Positions 1 through 9,035 of a DNA stretch of 64,000 bases are shown here, piece by piece. This stretch comes from Phycisphaerae bacterium (lineage in GTDB: Bacteria > Planctomycetota > Phycisphaerae > UBA1845 > UTPLA1), in assembly GCA_023150615.1 (NCBI GenBank), contig JAKLKO010000001.1, positions 1 to 64,000 on the forward strand. Direction: 5' to 3'. The notes under the pieces were generated by a model, which ran no database searches, was not told the origin of the DNA, and was given only the letters and a program-made list of their open reading frames with translations. The translations under genes were made by a program, and so were the position numbers. Numbering within the stretch: position 1 is the stretch's first letter; each line of letters begins with the position of its first letter.

Positions 1-283
1 GCTCGGGCCGGTCGCGCTCGCAGCCGACGCCTCCCGCGCCTCGCAGTACATGGCCGTGCACACGACGCTCGTCGGTGTCCGCGGCATCCTCGCGCAGGGA
101 CTGGGCATGACGCTCTATTCGCTGACGGGGAGCTTCACCGTACCGTTCGGGCTGGCGGCCGTTGCGTTCCTGTGGGCCTCGTTGCGGATGATTCAGCTCG
201 CACGATCGGTCGACGCAGGACCCCTTGTCGCCGCAGCCACTTCGCGCGGCGCGACGCCGGCTATGGATGCATCGCGCGGCTGA
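1..283 (+). CDS. Membrane transporter C-terminal fragment (probably MFS)
   Basis: The frame is open from the window edge (base 2) to a TGA at 281-283, giving 93 residues of a protein that begins outside the window. A hydrophobic stretch of about 20 residues (TVPFGLAAVAFLWASL region) close to the end looks like a last transmembrane helix. The run ASQYMAVHTTLVGVRGILA resembles late segments of major facilitator transporters; that family call is tentative and the substrate cannot be told. The last 23 bases overlap the 3' end of the convergent pilC-like gene, so no intergenic terminator separates the two. Confidence 0.55.
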   Translation, partial: LGPVALAADASRASQYMAVHTTLVGVRGILAQGLGMTLYSLTGSFTVPFGLAAVAFLWASLRMIQLARSVDAGPLVAAATSRGATPAMDASRG

Positions 284-1484
284 TCGTGAAGATCGGCAGC
301 AGAAGCGCGATCACGAGTGCCCCGACGACGGACCCGAGCACGACGATGATGATGGGCTCGAGCATCGCCGTCGCGGCCTTGACGGCCACCGACAGTTCGG
401 CCTCGCAGTGGTTGGCGATCCGCTCGAGCACGGGGCCGAGCTTGCCGGTCCGTTCGCCGGCGCGGATCATCTGGAGCACCGGTGGACTGAGCAGGCCGGA
501 CGCGGCCAGCGCGTCGGACAACTGCTTGCCGTCCGCGAGCGACTCGACCGCTGCGTCCCACATCCGTTCGTAATACCGATTGCCGCACGCCGATCGCGTC
601 AGGGCGACGGCCTCGAGGATGGTGACGCCGCTCTGCGTCATTGTGCCGAGCGTGCGCAGGCCGCGGGCCACGTAGGTCTGGTGGAACATCTTCCCGAGCG
701 CTGGCAGGTGCAACTTGATCCAGTCGAGGTGCCATTGCCCGGCCGGACGCCGAAAGTGAACCAGGAGCAGGGCGGCGATGCCGGCCGCGCCGATGAGCAT
801 GTGAATTCCGTACACGCGCATTCCGTCGCTGATTGCCATCAGGTACCGCGTGAGTGCCGGGAGCGACGCCTCCTTGCCAGCGTAGATCGCGGCGAACTTG
901 GGCAGGACCCACGTCATGAGGAAGACCGTCACGCCGAAGGCGAAGCTCAGCATGGCGATCGGATACGCGACGGCGCCCTTGATCTTCTTTCGCAGCTCGC
1001 GCTGTCCGACGAGAAAATCCGCCGCGCGCTGCAGCATCAACCCCATCGTGCCACTGGCCTCCGACGCCTTGACCATGCTGACCAGCAGCGACGAGAAGAT
1101 CCTCGGATGCCGCGCCAGCGCCGCGGAAAACTCGCTGCCGCCTTCCACGTGTTCGACGACGTCTTCGAGGGCGGCGGCGAAGCCGGGGGAATTGGAGCGG
1201 TTGCGGCACGCGTCGAGTGCATCCTTGAGCGATACGCCCGTATCCACCATCACGGCGAGCTGGCTCGTGAACGTGATAACGTCGTCGGATCGGGTCGCCC
1301 CCTTGCGACGCACGTTCGCACGCGGCGCCGCCGCCTCCGACTTTGCCGCGCCCTCGGAGATTCGGACGACGAACTTGCCATCGTTGCGGAGCATCCGCGT
1401 CGCTTCGGCGCGGTTGACGGCGCTCAGCTCGCCGGTCACGAGCGAGCCCGCCGAGTCCCGTGCAACAAACGCGAATTGCGGCAT
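261..1484 (-). CDS. pilC: Type IV pilus / type II secretion inner-membrane platform protein (PilC/GspF family)
   Basis: The 407-residue protein has the usual length and layout of GspF/PilC: a soluble N-terminal part, then two repeats of the T2SSF domain (about residues 70-190 and 275-400), each with conserved ends and hydrophobic helices, including one at the C-terminus. In this family it is the polytopic platform on which the PilB ATPase acts to polymerise pilin. The ATG at 1484 has CGGAG eight bases upstream. It is the last gene of the minus-strand pilus operon, 43 bases after pilB. I am confident of the family; pilus versus secretion role follows from the neighbouring pilMNO genes. Confidence 0.93.
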   Translation of the reverse strand: MPQFAFVARDSAGSLVTGELSAVNRAEATRMLRNDGKFVVRISEGAAKSEAAAPRANVRRKGATRSDDVITFTSQLAVMVDTGVSLKDALDACRNRSNSPGFAAALEDVVEHVEGGSEFSAALARHPRIFSSLLVSMVKASEASGTMGLMLQRAADFLVGQRELRKKIKGAVAYPIAMLSFAFGVTVFLMTWVLPKFAAIYAGKEASLPALTRYLMAISDGMRVYGIHMLIGAAGIAALLLVHFRRPAGQWHLDWIKLHLPALGKMFHQTYVARGLRTLGTMTQSGVTILEAVALTRSACGNRYYERMWDAAVESLADGKQLSDALAASGLLSPPVLQMIRAGERTGKLGPVLERIANHCEAELSVAVKAATAMLEPIIIVVLGSVVGALVIALLLPIFTISRAMHP

Positions 1485-1527
1485 GACTCCAACTCCGAAC
1501 TGAACGGGCGCGCCGTCCAGGAGCCGG

Positions 1528-3297
1528 CTACACGGCGCACGCCCGGAACACTTCCTCGACCGTCGTAATCCCCGCTCGGACCTTCGCCAGGCCGTCTGAC
1601 TTCAGCGTTCGCATGCCGCCCTTCACGGCGAGCTCGCGCAGCTGCTGGAGGCTGACGTGGCCGCAGATCGCGTCGCGAATCGAATCATCGGGCACGAACA
1701 GCTCGTAAATGCCGATCCGGCCGTGGTAACCCGACTTGTGACACTTCTGGCAACCGAGACCGCGCACCAGGTGCGTCGTCGGAAGGCCTGCGCGCTCGAG
1801 TGCGTGGATGACGTTCGCCGGCGGCTCGTACTCGGTCTTGCAGTGCGAACACACCTTTCGGACCAGTCGCTGCGCCAGGACCGCCACCAGCGAGGCCCCG
1901 ATCAGGTACGGCTCGACGCCGATGTGGTGCAGCCGCGTCACTGCGGACACGGCGTCATTCGTGTGCAGCGTCGAAAGCACCATGTGGCCGGTCAGCGCCG
2001 CCTGCACGGCCGTCCGGGCCGTGTCGTCATCACGGATCTCGCCAAGCATGATGACGTCCGGATCTTGCCGCAGCAGCGATCGCAGCACGACCGGGAACGA
2101 CAGGCCGATCTTCTCGTTGACCTGGAACTGGTTGACTCGCCGCAGGTTGTATTCGATCGGGTCCTCGACGGTACAGATGTTGATGTCGGGAGAGTTCAAT
2201 TCGGTCAGGACAGCGTACAGCGTCGTTGACTTTCCGCTACCGGTCGGACCGGTAACCAGCACCAAGCCGTGCGGCTGATGCACCTGCTGGCGGAACTCCT
2301 TGAGCATCTCGACGGAGAATCCCAAATACTCCAGGCTCACCAGCGCCCGCGCGTTGTCGATCACGCGGATCACGACCTTTTCCCCGTGCTGATTCGGCAT
2401 GGTCGAGACGCGCAGGTCGACCGGTCGGCCTTCCATGAGCACGTGAATGCCGCCGTCCTGCGGGAGGCGGCGCTCGGCGATGTCGAGCGACGCCATGATC
2501 TTGATTCGCGAAACGATGGCCGCCTGCATCTTTACCGGCGGGGTCATGCGCTCGTGCAGCACACCGTCGATTCGATTGCGAACGCGCAGCAGTCCGTCAT
2601 CAGGCTCGATGTGAATGTCGCTCGCGCCCTCCTTCACCGCCGTGTAGATCAGGTAGTTGACGAGCTTTATGATTGGCGAGTCGCCCGCCATGCTCTCGGC
2701 CGAGGCGATGTCGTCGGCCTTTGCCTCGATGAGCTCGAACGCGTCGGTCCCGACGTTGTCGATGATGTCGTCGATCACGAACACGTTCGCCGAGGCGACG
2801 TGCTGGCGCAGCATGCCGAGGATGTCGGACGCGGAGGCCGCCACGACCTGCACGGTCGCGTCGGTGATGCGCGAGATCTCCTCGATCAGAAAGACGTTCG
2901 TCGGCTCGGCAAACGCGACCGTGAGGTGCCCGTCGACGAGAAAGAGCGGCAGGACGACATAGCGCTCGCAGAACTCGCGCGGCAGCAGCTCGACGACCTT
3001 CGCGTCCGCCAGGCGCGGATTGAGTCGCGCGTAGGGCACGCCGTACGCCTCGGCCAGACACTCGACGATCTGGTCCTCCGTCGAGTAGCCGAGCTCGATG
3101 AGGACTTCGCCGAGCAACTGTCCGTGGCCGCGCACCCGCTGCTCTTCGATCGCGTGATCGAGTTGCTCCTGCGTCAACCAGCCGTGGGCCACGAGCACCT
3201 GGCCGAGCTGCTTCTTGCTCGCCGGCGCGGCGCGCGGCGGCGCGGAATCCGCCGGCTCGGCCATCGTGGTCTCGGGGGTCGCTTGGGTCGAACTCAC
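1528..3297 (-). CDS. pilB: Pilus assembly / type II secretion ATPase with N-terminal MshEN domain
   Basis: 589-residue GspE/PilB-family hexameric ATPase that powers pilin polymerisation at the inner membrane. Residues about 30-90 hold two MshEN-type repeats (QLGQVLVAHG..., LLGEVLIELG...), a module known to bind cyclic-di-GMP in related ATPases. A GspE N2 region follows, then the ATPase core: Walker A GPTGSGKST at about 350-358, Walker B around DVIMLGEI at 414-421, and a C-terminal zinc site with CSHC (483-486) and CQKC (516-519). The start is GTG at 3297 with GGGAG seven bases upstream. It follows the STAS gene by 38 bases. Extension versus retraction ATPase is settled by the N-terminal domains and Cys4 site, which PilT lacks. 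Confidence 0.95.
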   Translation of the reverse strand: MSSTQATPETTMAEPADSAPPRAAPASKKQLGQVLVAHGWLTQEQLDHAIEEQRVRGHGQLLGEVLIELGYSTEDQIVECLAEAYGVPYARLNPRLADAKVVELLPREFCERYVVLPLFLVDGHLTVAFAEPTNVFLIEEISRITDATVQVVAASASDILGMLRQHVASANVFVIDDIIDNVGTDAFELIEAKADDIASAESMAGDSPIIKLVNYLIYTAVKEGASDIHIEPDDGLLRVRNRIDGVLHERMTPPVKMQAAIVSRIKIMASLDIAERRLPQDGGIHVLMEGRPVDLRVSTMPNQHGEKVVIRVIDNARALVSLEYLGFSVEMLKEFRQQVHQPHGLVLVTGPTGSGKSTTLYAVLTELNSPDINICTVEDPIEYNLRRVNQFQVNEKIGLSFPVVLRSLLRQDPDVIMLGEIRDDDTARTAVQAALTGHMVLSTLHTNDAVSAVTRLHHIGVEPYLIGASLVAVLAQRLVRKVCSHCKTEYEPPANVIHALERAGLPTTHLVRGLGCQKCHKSGYHGRIGIYELFVPDDSIRDAICGHVSLQQLRELAVKGGMRTLKSDGLAKVRAGITTVEEVFRACAV

Positions 3298-3335
3298 TGC
3301 CGGTCTCCCGCCTGCCGGACGATCGAAGATGCGGC

Positions 3336-3668
3336 CTAGTCGAAGCTCCGCACGGCCGACTCAAGGTCGTCAAAGACCTCGAACTTCCGATCCAGGCGCG
3401 TGATGGCGAGGATCTGCCGTCCTGTCGTATCGAGCGAGCACAGCTTGACGGCACCGTGGAGCTGCTCGCACGCCCGCCGCGTCGCGTTCAGCATCTCCAG
3501 GCCCATGCTGTCGAAGCCATCCACGGCCTGGCAATCGATCACGAGGTTGCATCGGGACTCGGCCATTGCCTGGTCGCGCTGGTCGATGAAGTCCTGCACC
3601 GTGTCCGAGGTCAGCTCCCCGCGGACCGTCAACACGGTCACCGTGCCGAAGTGCTGCATCGTCACCAT
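3336..3668 (-). CDS. STAS-domain protein (anti-sigma-factor-antagonist-like)
   Basis: A single STAS domain of 110 residues with the usual pattern: a beta strand with TVLTVRGELTSD, then LVIDCQAVDGFDSMGLEML, where the serine in DSMG is at the site phosphorylated in SpoIIAA-type proteins. I chose the ATG at 3668 because it overlaps the stop of the upstream HD-GYP gene (ATGGTGA) and gives the normal STAS length; an in-frame start at 3713 would add 15 residues. No partner anti-sigma kinase is visible in the window, so whether it acts in a phosphorylation switch or as a scaffold for the pilus regulators is open. Confidence 0.85.
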   Translation of the reverse strand: MVTMQHFGTVTVLTVRGELTSDTVQDFIDQRDQAMAESRCNLVIDCQAVDGFDSMGLEMLNATRRACEQLHGAVKLCSLDTTGRQILAITRLDRKFEVFDDLESAVRSFD

Positions 3669-5557
3669 GTCTGCACCTGCGTGACGAACATCTCGCGCGA
3701 CAGGATCTGCCACCGCGCCGAGGCCGACTCCGGATCGCTGTCCGGCGGCGCCAGGGGATTGCGGACCTCCGGAAGCCGGCTGCCCGCGAACCTGTGCGCA
3801 TGAGTCAAGAGCCCCACCACGTCGATGCCCAACAGCGCCGATGCGATCTCCGGATCAAACTGCGTGCCCGCGCAACGCCGAACCTCGGCCAGCGCCAGCG
3901 GCGGCGGAAGAAACGCCCGATACGTCCGCGTCGTCGTCATCGCATCGAGGCAGTCGGCCAGACAAATGATGCGCGCCAGCCGCGGAATCCCATCGCCGCG
4001 CAGACCGCTCGGATAGCCCCGGCCGTCGTACCGCTCGTGATGGAACATCACGCCGGGGATCAGGTCCTGCACCTGGCGGATACCGGACAGGATTTGCGCG
4101 CCGATCTCCGGGTGCTTCTTCAGAATCGAGTACTCCTCGTCCGTCAACTTCCCCGGCTTGCCGAGGATCGCGTCCGGGACGCCGATCTTGCCCACGTCGT
4201 GCAGCAGTCCCGCGAGATACGCGCGCTGCGATTCAATCGGACCCAGACCGACAAGCTCGGCGATCCGCCGGCTGAGAAAGCCCACGCGCTCCGAATGGCC
4301 GCATGTGTACGGGTCCTTCGCGTCAATGCTGTTGATCAACACCCGCAGCAGGCTCATCATCATCTCGGCCAGGTTGTCATAGAGCCGCTGATTCTCCACA
4401 CACGCGGCGACCCGATCGGCCACGGCGCGCAGAAGTTGCACGTCCACCGAAGTGAAATCCCCCTCGTCGACGCAGTTCATCGCCAGCATCGCGCCGAGAC
4501 ACCGCTGTCGCTGCGTGAGCGGGAGCAACACGGCATGTCGCAGCCACGATCCCGCCCACGCCAGATCGGATCGAGACGGAACGTCGTTGACGAGACAATG
4601 CGGTGCCGTCGGAGTCATTCCGACCAGAACCGCGTTCGCCACGCGCTGGACATCCGCTTTACCGACCGGACACTCGCCGTTCACTACAAAGCATCGAACC
4701 CCGTCGCCATCTGCCGGATCGGACGCTGACCGTCCCGATTCGTCGGTCTGAAGCTGTGGCCACAGTGAATTCGAGATCAGGAACGCGATCGACCTGGCCC
4801 GGGAGACCATTCGCGTCTCTTCCGCAACCCGTTGGAGCAACTCCTGTGGATCCCGCACCAGATCGAGTTCCGCGCTGACGCGGTACACGAGGTTCAGTTC
4901 TTCGTACGTATGGGCGAGGTTTTGTACGAGCGAGTCGATTTGCTGACTGCCCGTACGCCACTCCATGCGATCGGCCAGCGCGCGAACGAGCAACGCCCGC
5001 GACGCGATGGCAGCCGACCATGAGTCCGCGCCCATCGGCTCCTGCGACCGCAACGCCTGGACATCCAGCTCAAAGTCGTCGCAGAACCGACGCAGCACCT
5101 CATCATCGACCGGCTGCGACAGACGAAGCGCCACGAGGACCCCCATCGGCCGACGTCGAACGATGATCGGAATCAACCAGACGCTCAGGCCCGGCAGGCG
5201 CGCAAAATCCGTCAGTTCCGCGCCAGCATCCGCCGACGCGAGACCATCCGATGCCGTCAGCCGATCCGCATACGCACGAACGGTGTTCGAAAGGCACCCG
5301 CGCCATCGACGGGACCAGCGCCAGCAGGCTGCGAGAAAGTCGGGTCCATCCCCATCCGCCCGATGGACCTCACCGCGCAGTGTCCACGCCGAAAGCCACA
5401 GACCGCTCTCGCGCGACGCGGCCGCCAGCGCGTCAAAGTCCGCCGACTGGATCGGCGCATCCTGCACGCGAGAAATCGCGGCGGTCGAATCGGCGTCGAC
5501 ACCCACCACTCCGACCGTCGAATTCTCCGCACGGTGTGTCGAACAACCCATGGCCAC
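3662..5557 (-). CDS. HD-GYP domain protein with GAF-like sensory regions (predicted cyclic-di-GMP phosphodiesterase)
   Basis: 631 residues. The C-terminal third is a complete HD-GYP domain: catalytic HD at 453-454 (LLHDVGKIG), HHERYDGRGYP at 506-516, and LADCLDAMTTTRTYR. In this family the domain hydrolyses cyclic-di-GMP. Residues about 225-395 look like a GAF domain and 40-170 like a second degenerate one; the ligands are unknown. The GTG at 5557 directly follows the receiver gene's TAG, with GGAGG ten bases away; ATG 5551 is an alternative. No transmembrane helix is obvious. Its place between the receiver and STAS genes inside the pilus operon suggests it tunes cyclic-di-GMP near the MshEN-bearing PilB. 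Confidence 0.92.
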   Translation of the reverse strand: MAMGCSTHRAENSTVGVVGVDADSTAAISRVQDAPIQSADFDALAAASRESGLWLSAWTLRGEVHRADGDGPDFLAACWRWSRRWRGCLSNTVRAYADRLTASDGLASADAGAELTDFARLPGLSVWLIPIIVRRRPMGVLVALRLSQPVDDEVLRRFCDDFELDVQALRSQEPMGADSWSAAIASRALLVRALADRMEWRTGSQQIDSLVQNLAHTYEELNLVYRVSAELDLVRDPQELLQRVAEETRMVSRARSIAFLISNSLWPQLQTDESGRSASDPADGDGVRCFVVNGECPVGKADVQRVANAVLVGMTPTAPHCLVNDVPSRSDLAWAGSWLRHAVLLPLTQRQRCLGAMLAMNCVDEGDFTSVDVQLLRAVADRVAACVENQRLYDNLAEMMMSLLRVLINSIDAKDPYTCGHSERVGFLSRRIAELVGLGPIESQRAYLAGLLHDVGKIGVPDAILGKPGKLTDEEYSILKKHPEIGAQILSGIRQVQDLIPGVMFHHERYDGRGYPSGLRGDGIPRLARIICLADCLDAMTTTRTYRAFLPPPLALAEVRRCAGTQFDPEIASALLGIDVVGLLTHAHRFAGSRLPEVRNPLAPPDSDPESASARWQILSREMFVTQVQTW

Positions 5558-5983
5558 CTACACGGACCCTCCGGCGGCGGTCGCGGCCGGGACCGGCCGG
5601 GCCGCGCCCGATTCATCGAGCACACGCTGCACCGTCGTCAGCAGTTCTCGCGGACTGAACGGCTTGGGAAGCACGACGCGGATGTTCGTTTTGGCGACGT
5701 CCGCCGGCTCGATGGAGAACCCTCGCGCCGTGAGCATGATGAGCGGCGTGGTCGCCGTCTCAATCTGCAATCTCAATCGGGAGGCCAGTTCCAGCCCGGA
5801 CATGACCGGCATTTGATAATCCGTCACGACCAGGTGCGGCTGGTGCGTCCGCGCCAGTTGCAGTCCCTCGGCGCCGTCCTGCGCCGTCATGACTTCGAAG
5901 CCGGCATTCCGCAGCTTCGTCGAGACCACGAGAAAGATGTGCGGCTCGTCGTCACAGACCAGAATTCGTCGCGGAGGATTCAC
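5558..5983 (-). CDS. Single-domain response regulator (CheY-like receiver)
   Basis: 141 residues with only a receiver domain. The acidic pair DD is at 11-12, the phospho-acceptor Asp is at 55 (VVTDYQMP), the Thr switch is in LTAR, and the conserved Lys is in LPKPFSPRE. There is no DNA-binding output domain. It starts with GTG and overlaps the kinase stop by four bases (GTGA), so the pair is translationally coupled and the kinase at 5980-7596 is the obvious phosphodonor. By analogy with CheY/PilG/FrzZ types, the output is likely a protein contact, perhaps with the HD-GYP protein or the pilus machine. That target is inference. Confidence 0.93.
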   Translation of the reverse strand: MNPPRRILVCDDEPHIFLVVSTKLRNAGFEVMTAQDGAEGLQLARTHQPHLVVTDYQMPVMSGLELASRLRLQIETATTPLIMLTARGFSIEPADVAKTNIRVVLPKPFSPRELLTTVQRVLDESGAARPVPAATAAGGSV

Positions 5984-7596
5984 GATGTCGCTCCTGTCGT
6001 CAGCGCGGATCCGGACGCGATCAGCGGCAAGACGACCGAAAACGTGCTGCCGTGTCCCACTTTGCTCGTCAACGTGATCCGGCCGCCGTGCACGGTTTCG
6101 ACCAGATGCTTGACGAGGTTCAGGCCCAGCCCCGTGCCGATCGCCATTTTGCTGTTCGCCTTCACGCGGAAAAACTTCTCGAACACGCGCGGCAGGTCTT
6201 CTTCCGGAATACCGACGCCCGTATCGGACACGGCGGTCGTAACGGTGTGCCGCTCCTCATCGACCAACATCCGCACGGTGACCGCTCCGCCTTCGGGCGT
6301 GTACTTGATGGCGTTGCTCAGCAGATTCAGGAAGATCTGGTTGATCATGTCGCGGTCCGCCATGACCTGGTAGTAAACCGGCGTCAGTTCATCGACCATT
6401 CGGATCGACTTCGCCTCCGCCTGCGGACGCGCCACGTCAAGCGCCTCCTTCACGACGACGGCCAGGTTGATCGGCTCCTTGTTCACCCGCACGGTCCCCG
6501 ACTCGATCCGGCTGATGTTGAGCATGTTGTCGATCAACCGGCCCAGCCGGTCTCCGGCCGCTTGGATGATCTCGTAATACTCGCGGCGGGTCTTTTCGTC
6601 TGCGGCCTCGCCATCCACAAGCATTTCGACGTACGCCTTGATGGATGACAGCGGCGTCCGCAGCTCATGGGCGGCTTTCGCCACGAAATCGCTCTTGGCC
6701 CTCGAGACCTCGCGCTCGCGCGTGATGTCACGCATCACCGTGACCACGCCGTGTCCGCCGGCGGCCGCGTCAGCGTCGCCGGGTTGCAAATCGATGCACT
6801 GCAGGCTGAGGCTGAAGACGCGCTGGCCGATCGTGTGCTCGGCATTGCGACGCGACGTGGCAGCGCCGGCCTCGCGACACTGCCGCACGTGACGAAGGAA
6901 AACCTCGTCGGCCACGAGCGTGTCGAGCGGCTTGCGCAGATACTGCCCGTCGCGAAGCCCCAGCGCTCCACGCGCCGCACGGTTCGCGACCGTCACGCGA
7001 TCGAAATCATCCGTGACCAAAATCGCCTCACCGACGTTCTCTAGAATGTGCTCTATCGCGCGCCGTTCGCGCTCGCAGACGGTCCGCTCGAGCAACAGCC
7101 GCTGTTCCCGACTCTGCGCCGACTGCGCCGACGACCGAAGGTCCTCAACGTAATGCTGAACGCGCTGAATAACCCCAAGGCACTCGTCCGACAGACGCGC
7201 CGTGTCCACAGGTGTCGCCCGCGTCAGACCCATCTCGAGCGCGTCAAGCAACTGCTGACTTCCAAGCTCGCGAGACTGCCGTCCGTGCCACAGGACGCCG
7301 CCCGCGCCGCCCGCCAGCGCGAGAATCGCCCAGTGAAACAACCAGACGCGTGTCGGGATCACCTCCCGATCGAAGATGCCCACCCACGCCGACAGGATCG
7401 CTGCGACCGCCAGCATCGACAGGATCGACTCCGGCCGGTAGATCCAGTCGAATCGGCGCACCGACGATGCGTGGGTCCGCCAACGACGACCCCGCGCCAA
7501 TTCGTCCGGCGCGGGCGCGATCGACGAAGCGACCGTCATCGGCGCCGCCGATGCGTCCTCCTCGTCGGACCACGGCTTTCTTTCCAGCACCGTCAC
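5980..7596 (-). CDS. Membrane PAS-containing sensor histidine kinase
   Basis: 538 residues: two predicted membrane helices at about 55-75 and 84-104 with almost no periplasmic loop, a coiled linker, a PAS domain at about 180-295 (ILENVGEAILVTDDFDRVTVAN), a HisKA box with phospho-acceptor His310 (AAHELRTPLSS), and an HATPase_c domain with the N box (NLLSNAIKYTPEGG), DTGVGIP and GTGLGLNL. All kinase motifs are intact. GTG start at 7596, overlapping the TPR gene stop as GTGA. The short periplasmic loop suggests it senses membrane or cytoplasmic cues rather than an external ligand. It is co-transcribed with the cognate receiver. Confidence 0.94.
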   Translation of the reverse strand: MTVLERKPWSDEEDASAAPMTVASSIAPAPDELARGRRWRTHASSVRRFDWIYRPESILSMLAVAAILSAWVGIFDREVIPTRVWLFHWAILALAGGAGGVLWHGRQSRELGSQQLLDALEMGLTRATPVDTARLSDECLGVIQRVQHYVEDLRSSAQSAQSREQRLLLERTVCERERRAIEHILENVGEAILVTDDFDRVTVANRAARGALGLRDGQYLRKPLDTLVADEVFLRHVRQCREAGAATSRRNAEHTIGQRVFSLSLQCIDLQPGDADAAAGGHGVVTVMRDITREREVSRAKSDFVAKAAHELRTPLSSIKAYVEMLVDGEAADEKTRREYYEIIQAAGDRLGRLIDNMLNISRIESGTVRVNKEPINLAVVVKEALDVARPQAEAKSIRMVDELTPVYYQVMADRDMINQIFLNLLSNAIKYTPEGGAVTVRMLVDEERHTVTTAVSDTGVGIPEEDLPRVFEKFFRVKANSKMAIGTGLGLNLVKHLVETVHGGRITLTSKVGHGSTFSVVLPLIASGSALTTGATS

Positions 7597-9035
7597 GGAT
7601 GCTCCTCGACCGGCTGCACGACCAGCGGCGGCAGGACGATTCCCGGCAGCGAGCTCGTCGCCGGCGCCTCGTTCGATTGGCCGGGCTCCACAGGCCCCAC
7701 TTGCCCGGCCCGGCAGCGCGCGTGGATCGCGACAGCCGGCGAATAATCCGGGTCGATCCGAACGGCTTCCTCAATAACGCGTGCCGCCGCATCGACGTGC
7801 CCGCGCGCCAGCTCGCCCTCGGCCCACAAGCAGAGCGCCACAACGTCGTCCTGCTTCATGCGCACTGCCCGCTGCGATGCCCGTACGGCCGTCGCAGGAT
7901 CGCCTTGGCGCAGCGATGCGTACGCCGAGATCAACCAGCCCTGCGGGTCCTCCGGCACAAGCCGCGAAAGTTGCACGCCGGCCTCCAGCGCAGCGGCCAT
8001 GTCGCCGCGGGTCAGACCGATCTCCCCGATGACTCGCCACGCGTCCACGTCTCGGACGTCTTTGCGGATCACGTGCCGAAGCACCGCGAGCGCTTCCATC
8101 GGCTCGCCCGCCCGGAGTAGCGACCGTGCGAGAATCCGCCGCACAGCCGGCGAGTCGCCTGCCCGGACCGGCATGGCGTCGCCGCGACGGGCGATCGCCG
8201 ATCGCCGCGACTCGGCGGAACGGTCCGGCGCGGGGGACTCCCTGGACCGGACAGCCGCATGGGTCCGTTCACGAGCGATGCTCGCGTCGACGAGCGGCTT
8301 GAGAATTGTCGTTGCCTCTTCGTATCGACCGGCATCGAAGAGCGCCATCCCGGCGTATTCAAGCAGCAGCGGTGCGTCTCCGGCGATCCGCGCCGCGTCC
8401 GAATAGGCCTGCGCGGCCTCGTTGTACAATCCGAGCACGCGCGCCGTCTCGGCCGCGCAGACATGCAATCCGACGTGCTGATCGAAATCGGCCAGCCGTG
8501 ATTGCACGAGCAGCAGCGCTTCCGCCGGCCGGTTCAGCGCCACGAGCATCTCCGCGACCGCCAGTAGGTACTCCGAGTCCATCGGCTGCTTTGCGGCCGC
8601 GTCCTCGTAATGGCACAGCGCATCGTCCAGTCGCTCGCTTCGCTCCGCGATGATTCCGGCGACGTAGTCCGCTTCGCTGGTTGCCTCCGGCATCGCCCGC
8701 GCGATGTCGATCGCCTCGCGCGCGGACGCCAGACGGCCCTCCAGCAGCTCGAGTTTCGCCAGCAGGATGAACGCGCCCGGCTCGGTCCGCGTCAGGGCCA
8801 TCGCCTCGCGCAATCGTTCCCGCGCCTCGCCGTAGTTCTGCGCATCGAAAAGCTGCTGCGCCAGTCGAAGCTTCACGCCGGCGCGCACGTCCGACCATCG
8901 CTCCTGCGCTTCCTGGCGCTGATCGCTGGAGAAGTGCCGGTCGATCAGCCCGGACATGGGCGAACATCCGGCGCCGGCCGAAAGCGACGCGGCCAACACG
9001 GCGAATGCAACGTGCCGTCGAGTGGGATCGTTCAT
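7593..9035 (-). CDS. TPR-repeat lipoprotein of the pilus operon
   Basis: 480 residues. The N-terminus has a short charged start, a hydrophobic stretch and a lipobox ending at Cys24 (SAGAGC), so it is probably a lipoprotein. The rest is a long run of TPR-like helical pairs (for example YGEARERLREAMALTRTEPGAF and the C-terminal GHVDAAARVIEEAVRIDPDYSP). TPR lipoproteins such as PilF/PilW pilotins help secretin assembly. Its position directly after the secretin gene, with an ATGA overlap, fits that role. The assignment as pilotin is inference; the protein is longer than classical pilotins. Confidence 0.75.
   Translation of the reverse strand: MNDPTRRHVAFAVLAASLSAGAGCSPMSGLIDRHFSSDQRQEAQERWSDVRAGVKLRLAQQLFDAQNYGEARERLREAMALTRTEPGAFILLAKLELLEGRLASAREAIDIARAMPEATSEADYVAGIIAERSERLDDALCHYEDAAAKQPMDSEYLLAVAEMLVALNRPAEALLLVQSRLADFDQHVGLHVCAAETARVLGLYNEAAQAYSDAARIAGDAPLLLEYAGMALFDAGRYEEATTILKPLVDASIARERTHAAVRSRESPAPDRSAESRRSAIARRGDAMPVRAGDSPAVRRILARSLLRAGEPMEALAVLRHVIRKDVRDVDAWRVIGEIGLTRGDMAAALEAGVQLSRLVPEDPQGWLISAYASLRQGDPATAVRASQRAVRMKQDDVVALCLWAEGELARGHVDAAARVIEEAVRIDPDYSPAVAIHARCRAGQVGPVEPGQSNEAPATSSLPGIVLPPLVVQPVEEHP

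Noticed and set aside
225..1568. 447-residue plus-strand frame over pilC
   Set aside because: Antisense shadow of a well-supported gene; Arg/His/Asp-rich composition and no recognisable domain.
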